Assembly: GCF_001428005.1 (NCBI RefSeq)
Contig: NZ_LMSB01000074.1
Coordinates: forward strand, 102,562 to 166,561
Direction: 5' to 3'
From: Arthrobacter sp. Soil736
Lineage (GTDB): Bacteria > Actinomycetota > Actinomycetes > Actinomycetales > Micrococcaceae
DNA length: 64,000 nucleotides
Of the stretch, positions 60,304-64,000 are shown piece by piece. The notes below the pieces were generated by a model. The model worked only from the letters and a program-made list of their open reading frames with translations, was not told the DNA's origin and did no database searches. How positions within the stretch are numbered: the first letter of the stretch is position 1; the number at the start of each line of letters is the position of its first letter. The translations under genes and the position numbers were made by a program.

Positions 60304-61257
60304 ATGTCAAACATTTTTGGTGGTCCCAAGGCTGGTGTCCCGAACGGCTCCGATGAATCCCGGACAGTCCCCACCGGGGATACCGTCGGCAGGTATACCT
60401 CCTACCTGGATGCCCAGAAGGCTGTCGACTACCTCGCCGACCAGCAGTTTCCGGTGCAGATGGTGTCCATCGTGGGCAATGACCTGAAGATGGTGGAACG
60501 GGTGACCGGGCGGCTCAGCTACCCCCGCGTGGCACTTTCGGGTGCGCTGAGCGGCATGTGGTTCGGCCTCTTCGTCGGAGTCATGCTTTCCTTCTTCACG
60601 CCTGCCGGCGGGACGTTCTCGATCATCAGCTCCGTCCTGATGGGCGCGGCGTTCTTCATGCTGTTCGGGATTGTCACCTACGCCGCGCAGCGCGGCAAGC
60701 GTGACTTCACGTCCACCAGCCAGGTGGTGGCGACCAACTATGACGTCGTGGTGTCCTTCGAGGCCGCACATGAGGCCCGCCGGCTGCTGCAGCAGCTGCC
60801 CATGTCGCCGTCGGACGCCTCGGGCGGTGCCCGGCCCGCGACCTACACACAGCGCGACTACCACGGCCAGCCCTACCAGCAGCAGTCCGGCCAGCAGCAG
60901 CCCGGTCAGCAGGGTCCGGCGCCGCAGGGTCCGGCACCGCAGCGGCCCGCCGGGTGGAACGACCCCTATGGCCAGCGGCAGGATTCCCAGCCGCAGGGTG
61001 CACCGTCTGAGGGAACCCCGGTCCAAGGCCCCCAGGTTCCGGGCGCACCGGTTGCGGGTGCACCCCAGTACGGGGCCGTCGAGGGTCAGCCGGGCCAGAC
61101 CCCGGAAGGCACCCAGACCCCGGACGCCGGGCAGCGCGCGGGCCAGCGGCCTGCGGCGGTCCGCTATCCGGACCTGCCGGACGGACGCCCGCAGTATGGC
61201 GTGCGCGTGAGCGATCCCAGCCAGGCGCCGCAGCGCAAGGACGACGAGCAGCGCTAG
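60304..61257 (+). CDS. General stress protein 17M-like membrane protein with a Gln/Pro-rich tail
   Basis: 317 residues from ATG 60304. The 17M-like domain (VGRYTSYLDAQKAVDYLADQQFPVQMVSIVG) is followed by two helices (GMWFGLFVGVMLSFF; LMGAAFFMLFGIVTY). The last 130 residues are low complexity, with repeats such as QQPGQQGPAPQGPAPQ. It is divergent from the MgtE-like gene, an arrangement matching Rv1232c/Rv1234. Confidence 0.85.
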   Translation: MSNIFGGPKAGVPNGSDESRTVPTGDTVGRYTSYLDAQKAVDYLADQQFPVQMVSIVGNDLKMVERVTGRLSYPRVALSGALSGMWFGLFVGVMLSFFTPAGGTFSIISSVLMGAAFFMLFGIVTYAAQRGKRDFTSTSQVVATNYDVVVSFEAAHEARRLLQQLPMSPSDASGGARPATYTQRDYHGQPYQQQSGQQQPGQQGPAPQGPAPQRPAGWNDPYGQRQDSQPQGAPSEGTPVQGPQVPGAPVAGAPQYGAVEGQPGQTPEGTQTPDAGQRAGQRPAAVRYPDLPDGRPQYGVRVSDPSQAPQRKDDEQR

Positions 61258-61266
61258 CAGCCCGAC

Positions 61267-61316
61267 GGCACGAATAAGGCAGGGTCACCGGACGGTGGCC
61301 CTGCCTTATTCGTGCC
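61267..61316 (+). terminator. Strong hairpin terminator
   Basis: GGCACGAATAAGGCAGGGTC (from 61267) extended by ACC pairs with GGTGGCCCTGCCTTATTCGT... to 61316: 23 bp with one G-U. It lies between two convergent genes. Confidence 0.9.
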
Positions 61317-61362
61317 CTTGCGCTCTTGCTAGTGCCGGGCCGTGCAAATCGCCGGCCAGGGG

Positions 61363-62943
61363 CTAACTCCGGGCGTCGAGCTCCTGGTAGATTCCCGCCA
61401 TCCATGCCTCGACGTCGTCGGCCGTGCGGGGCAGTGCGGCGCTGAGGTTGACGGGGCCGTCGGCCGTCATCAGGATGTCGTCCTCGATGCGCACGCCAAT
61501 TCCGCGGTACTCCTCAGGGATGGCCAGGTCCTCGTTCTTGAAGTACAGGCCGGGTTCGATCGTGAAGACCATTCCCTCGGCCAGCACACCGTCGAGGTAG
61601 AGTTCCCGCTTGGCCTGCGCGCAGTCGTGGACGTCGAGGCCGAGGTGGTGGCTGGTGCCGTGCGGCATCCAGCGGCGGTGCTGCTGCCCCTGCTCGCTGA
61701 CGGCTTCCTCGACCGGCACCGGAAGCAGGCCCCACTCGGCGAGGCGTTCCGCGAGGACCGTGGTGGCGGCTGTGTGGATGTCACGGAACTTGGTGCCGAT
61801 CTGCGCTGCGGCGAATCCGGCGTCGGCCGCGTCAAGAACTGCTTCGTAGACCCTGCGCTGGACCTCGGAGAAAGTGCCGTTGGCCGGGAGCGTGCGGGTG
61901 ATGTCCGCGGTGTAGAGGGAGTCGGCTTCGACGCCGGCGTCCAGCAGGAGCAGCTCGCCGGCGTTGATTTTGCCGGTGTTCCTGGTCCAGTGGAGCACGG
62001 TGGCGTTGTTGCCGGCGGCGGCGATGGTGTCGTAGCCGAGTTCGTTGCCTTCCTCGCGGGCACGGGCGAAGAAGGCGCCCTCCACCACGCGCTCGCCGCG
62101 GAAGTGGGTCAGCGCGCGGGGCAGCGCCTTGACCACTTCGGTGAAGCCCTCAGCCGTGGCGGCCACTGCGATCCGCATCTGCTCGACTTCCCACTCATCC
62201 TTGATCAGGCGGAGTTCGGAGAGGGCCTCGGAGAGCTTCTCGTCCAGGGCGTCCAGCACGCCGAGGTCCAGGTTGTCCGGGTCCTTGGCCGTGTTGTAGC
62301 GGGCCGTGTCCACGAGGGCGTCGATGTTCTCGTCCACCTTGCGCACCAGCCGGATCGAAACGCCGCCGATTTCCGGGGCGCCCACATTCTTGGTGATGGC
62401 CATCTCAAGTTCGTCGATGTGCGCTGTCGGGAGGCCAAGGCGCGCCTCAAACTCGGCCAGAGTGGGGCGTGCGCCGATCCAGAATTCGCCGGACCGCGAG
62501 TCGGCGTAGAACTGCTCGGTGTCCCGGCCGGCCAGCGGGCGGAAGTAAAGGGTGGCTCGGTGGTTCGCGCCGTCGTCGCCGGTGCCTTCCTCGACCGGTT
62601 CGAAAATGAGCACGGCATCGGGCTCATGGTCGAGGCCGAGGCCGGTGAGGTGCGCGAAACCGGAGTGCGGCCGGAAGCGGTAGTCGCAGTCGTTGGAGCG
62701 GACTTTCAGCGGGCCGGCCGGCAGCACCAGGCGTTCACCTTTGAACTGTTGGGAGATGGCGCGGCGCCTTCGGGCGGCGTGGTCGGCAACGGCGTCGCGC
62801 GCAGGGGTCACCTGCGGGGACGGCGCCCAGTTACTGGCCATGAAGGCCTTGAAGGCCTCGGAACTGGGCCGCTGCGAGCGGTTATTGACCCGCTCTTCTA
62901 GAGGCTGGGAAGCGGAGTCTTGGGTGTTTTCTGCGTCGTTCAC
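61363..62943 (-). CDS. pepP: Xaa-Pro aminopeptidase (M24B)
   Basis: 526 residues. The N-terminal AMP_N domain (FKGERLVLPAGPLKVRSNDCDYRFRPHSGFAHLTGL) precedes the pita-bread fold. Dinuclear metal ligands are visible in LLLDAGVEADSLYTADITRTLP (two Asp), GTSHHLGLDVHD (His), and two Glu in FTIEPGLY and IGVRIEDDI. It removes the first residue before proline. ATG 62943 is used. It is divergent from the PHP gene. Confidence 0.92.
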   Translation of the reverse strand: MNDAENTQDSASQPLEERVNNRSQRPSSEAFKAFMASNWAPSPQVTPARDAVADHAARRRRAISQQFKGERLVLPAGPLKVRSNDCDYRFRPHSGFAHLTGLGLDHEPDAVLIFEPVEEGTGDDGANHRATLYFRPLAGRDTEQFYADSRSGEFWIGARPTLAEFEARLGLPTAHIDELEMAITKNVGAPEIGGVSIRLVRKVDENIDALVDTARYNTAKDPDNLDLGVLDALDEKLSEALSELRLIKDEWEVEQMRIAVAATAEGFTEVVKALPRALTHFRGERVVEGAFFARAREEGNELGYDTIAAAGNNATVLHWTRNTGKINAGELLLLDAGVEADSLYTADITRTLPANGTFSEVQRRVYEAVLDAADAGFAAAQIGTKFRDIHTAATTVLAERLAEWGLLPVPVEEAVSEQGQQHRRWMPHGTSHHLGLDVHDCAQAKRELYLDGVLAEGMVFTIEPGLYFKNEDLAIPEEYRGIGVRIEDDILMTADGPVNLSAALPRTADDVEAWMAGIYQELDARS

Positions 62944-63046
62944 CGTCCCATAGTCTCACCAGCCACGCAGCTTAGGCCAACACCGCCCCGCATAGGGAAA
63001 ACGGCCTGTCCGGCCGCATCGGCCACGCATCTACTAGGCTGGGCAG

Positions 63047-63892
63047 GTGAGGATAGATTTGCACGCCCACTCGAACATCTCGGACGGCACGGAAGCGCCG
63101 GCCGCGGTGATGGCGGCCGCGGCTGCGGCGGGGCTGGACGTCATTGCCCTGACGGACCATGACTCCACCGACGGGTGGGCCGAGGCAGCCCGCGGTGCAG
63201 TCGAAAACGGGGTGGCGCTGGTGCCCGGCATGGAGATTTCCTGCCGGACAGACCAGGGGATCAGCGTCCATCTGCTGAGCTACCTGCACGACCCCACCCA
63301 CGAGGGGCTCCTCGAAGAGATCACCAAGGCCAAGGACGCACGCCTCACCCGGGCCGAACGCATGGTCACGCTGTTGGCCGAGGACTACCCCCTGAGCTGG
63401 GACGACGTGATCCACCACGTGACGCCCGGGGCTACCCTGGGACGGCCGCACATCGCCGATGCGCTCGTGGCCGCAGGTGTGGTCGCGGACAGGTCCGAGG
63501 CCTTCACCTCGATCCTCACCTCCCACTCGCGGTACTTCGTGCAGCACTATGCGCCGGAGCCGGCCCTCGCCGTCGAGCTGGTCCGCGCGGCAGGGGGCGT
63601 CCCGGTCTTCGCGCATCCGGTGGCGTCCGCGCGTGGGCGCGTCGTGGGGGAGCGCACCTACCGGGAAATGATCGAGGCCGGCCTTGCCGGCCTGGAGGTC
63701 GATCATCGTGACAACCCCGAAGAGGGCCGGGAGTTCCTGCGGCGCCTCGCAGCGAAGCACGGCCTCCTCATGACGGGATCGTCCGACTACCACGGCACGG
63801 GCAAACCGAACCGGCTGGGCGAATACCTGACGGCACCGGAGGTCTTCGCGCGGATCGAAGAGCTCGGCACGGGCACGCCGGTCATCCGCTGA
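63047..63892 (+). CDS. PHP-domain phosphoesterase (nucleotide 3',5'-bisphosphatase / RNase AM-like)
   Basis: 281 residues from GTG 63047. The PHP metal ligands are HAHS (6-9), LTDHDSTDG, GMEISC, the later FAHP and SSDYHG at the end. The family includes E. coli RNase AM (YciV), which removes phosphate from pAp and trims RNA 5' ends. The mid part (GRPHIADALVAAG) is typical. Confidence 0.9.
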   Translation: MRIDLHAHSNISDGTEAPAAVMAAAAAAGLDVIALTDHDSTDGWAEAARGAVENGVALVPGMEISCRTDQGISVHLLSYLHDPTHEGLLEEITKAKDARLTRAERMVTLLAEDYPLSWDDVIHHVTPGATLGRPHIADALVAAGVVADRSEAFTSILTSHSRYFVQHYAPEPALAVELVRAAGGVPVFAHPVASARGRVVGERTYREMIEAGLAGLEVDHRDNPEEGREFLRRLAAKHGLLMTGSSDYHGTGKPNRLGEYLTAPEVFARIEELGTGTPVIR

Positions 63893-63928
63893 CCGCCATT
63901 TCCCAACTAACACGAAAGTAGAAGTCGG

Positions 63929-64000
63929 TTAGGCCGCCGGGGACGGAGTGAGGGTGACGGTGAAGCCAAGGCTGTTGAGTTTGCTGATGGCGTTGTTTCT
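63929..64000 (-). CDS. C-terminal end of an unidentified minus-strand gene (partial)
   Basis: The minus strand is open from the window edge to TAA at 63929-63931 and gives NNAISKLNSLGFTVTLTPSPAA. The fragment shape (helix, then a short strand LGFTVTL-P) suggests the tail of a transposase-like or other DNA-associated protein, but 23 residues are too few to decide. Confidence 0.35.
   Translation of the reverse strand, partial: RNNAISKLNSLGFTVTLTPSPAA

Noticed and set aside
61342..62901. A 519-codon plus-strand frame opposite the aminopeptidase
   Set aside because: The minus-strand aminopeptidase has complete metal ligands; the opposite frame is a shadow.

Overview
The window looks like chromosomal DNA of a high-GC actinobacterium, most likely Micrococcaceae (Arthrobacter or Pseudarthrobacter type). 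Coding density is high, codons are GC-rich at third positions, many starts are GTG or TTG, and the gene set is actinobacterial (succinylase lysine branch with dapC, dapD and dapE, gluABCD, sigE-anti-sigma-tatB-mrp, DUF3117, fdxA-dapC). From memory, many of its genes occur in the same relative order as the Mycobacterium tuberculosis stretch Rv1107c (xseB) to Rv1234: xseB, xseA, ispH, ychF, typA, fdxA, dapC, dapD, dapE, LOG, DUF3117, O-methyltransferase, sigE, anti-sigma, tatB, mrp, DUF1003, MgtE-like, 17M-like. The window is therefore an old conserved backbone with lineage-specific insertions.

Layout. 1-3.3 kb: the end of a sugar-kinase-like gene, a pirin, a NUDIX hydrolase and an RsgA GTPase. 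3.4-7.0 kb: an osmoprotectant ABC operon of OpuC type. 7.2-14.6 kb: an aminotransferase, a PPK2 kinase, xseAB, a membrane protein, ispH and rmuC. 14.6-19.5 kb: ychF followed by an island whose boundaries repeat the last codons of ychF. The island carries a GNAT acetyltransferase, an alpha/beta hydrolase, a 588-residue condensation-domain/GNAT fusion and a vapC remnant. 19.5-32.8 kb: two complete peptide-type ABC transporters back to back. 32.8-41.6 kb: an SGNH lipoprotein, typA, a regulator next to a decayed MFS exporter, fdxA-dapC and citrate synthase. 41.4-50.9 kb: a 3 x 56 bp tandem repeat, galE, a TetR regulator, a secreted lysozyme-like protein, divergent dapD/dapE and the gluABCD glutamate transporter. 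50.9-64 kb: LOG, a DivIVA-like protein, a PIG-V-like mannosyltransferase, DUF3117, an O-methyltransferase, sigE with its anti-sigma factor, tatB, mrp, a DUF1003/MgtE-CBS pair, a stress protein, an aminopeptidase, a PHP phosphoesterase and the end of one more minus-strand gene.

The main points for a second look are the ychF 3'-end island with its repeated ychF tail and the condensation/GNAT fusion inside it. Several unrelated genes also share short degenerate duplications around their stop codons. Other points are the MFS pseudogene beside an intact regulator and operator-like palindrome, the channel-less MgtE-CBS protein overlapping a two-helix DUF1003 gene, and a DppB permease with about 170 extra residues. 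No rRNA, tRNA, CRISPR array, integrase or complete insertion sequence was seen.
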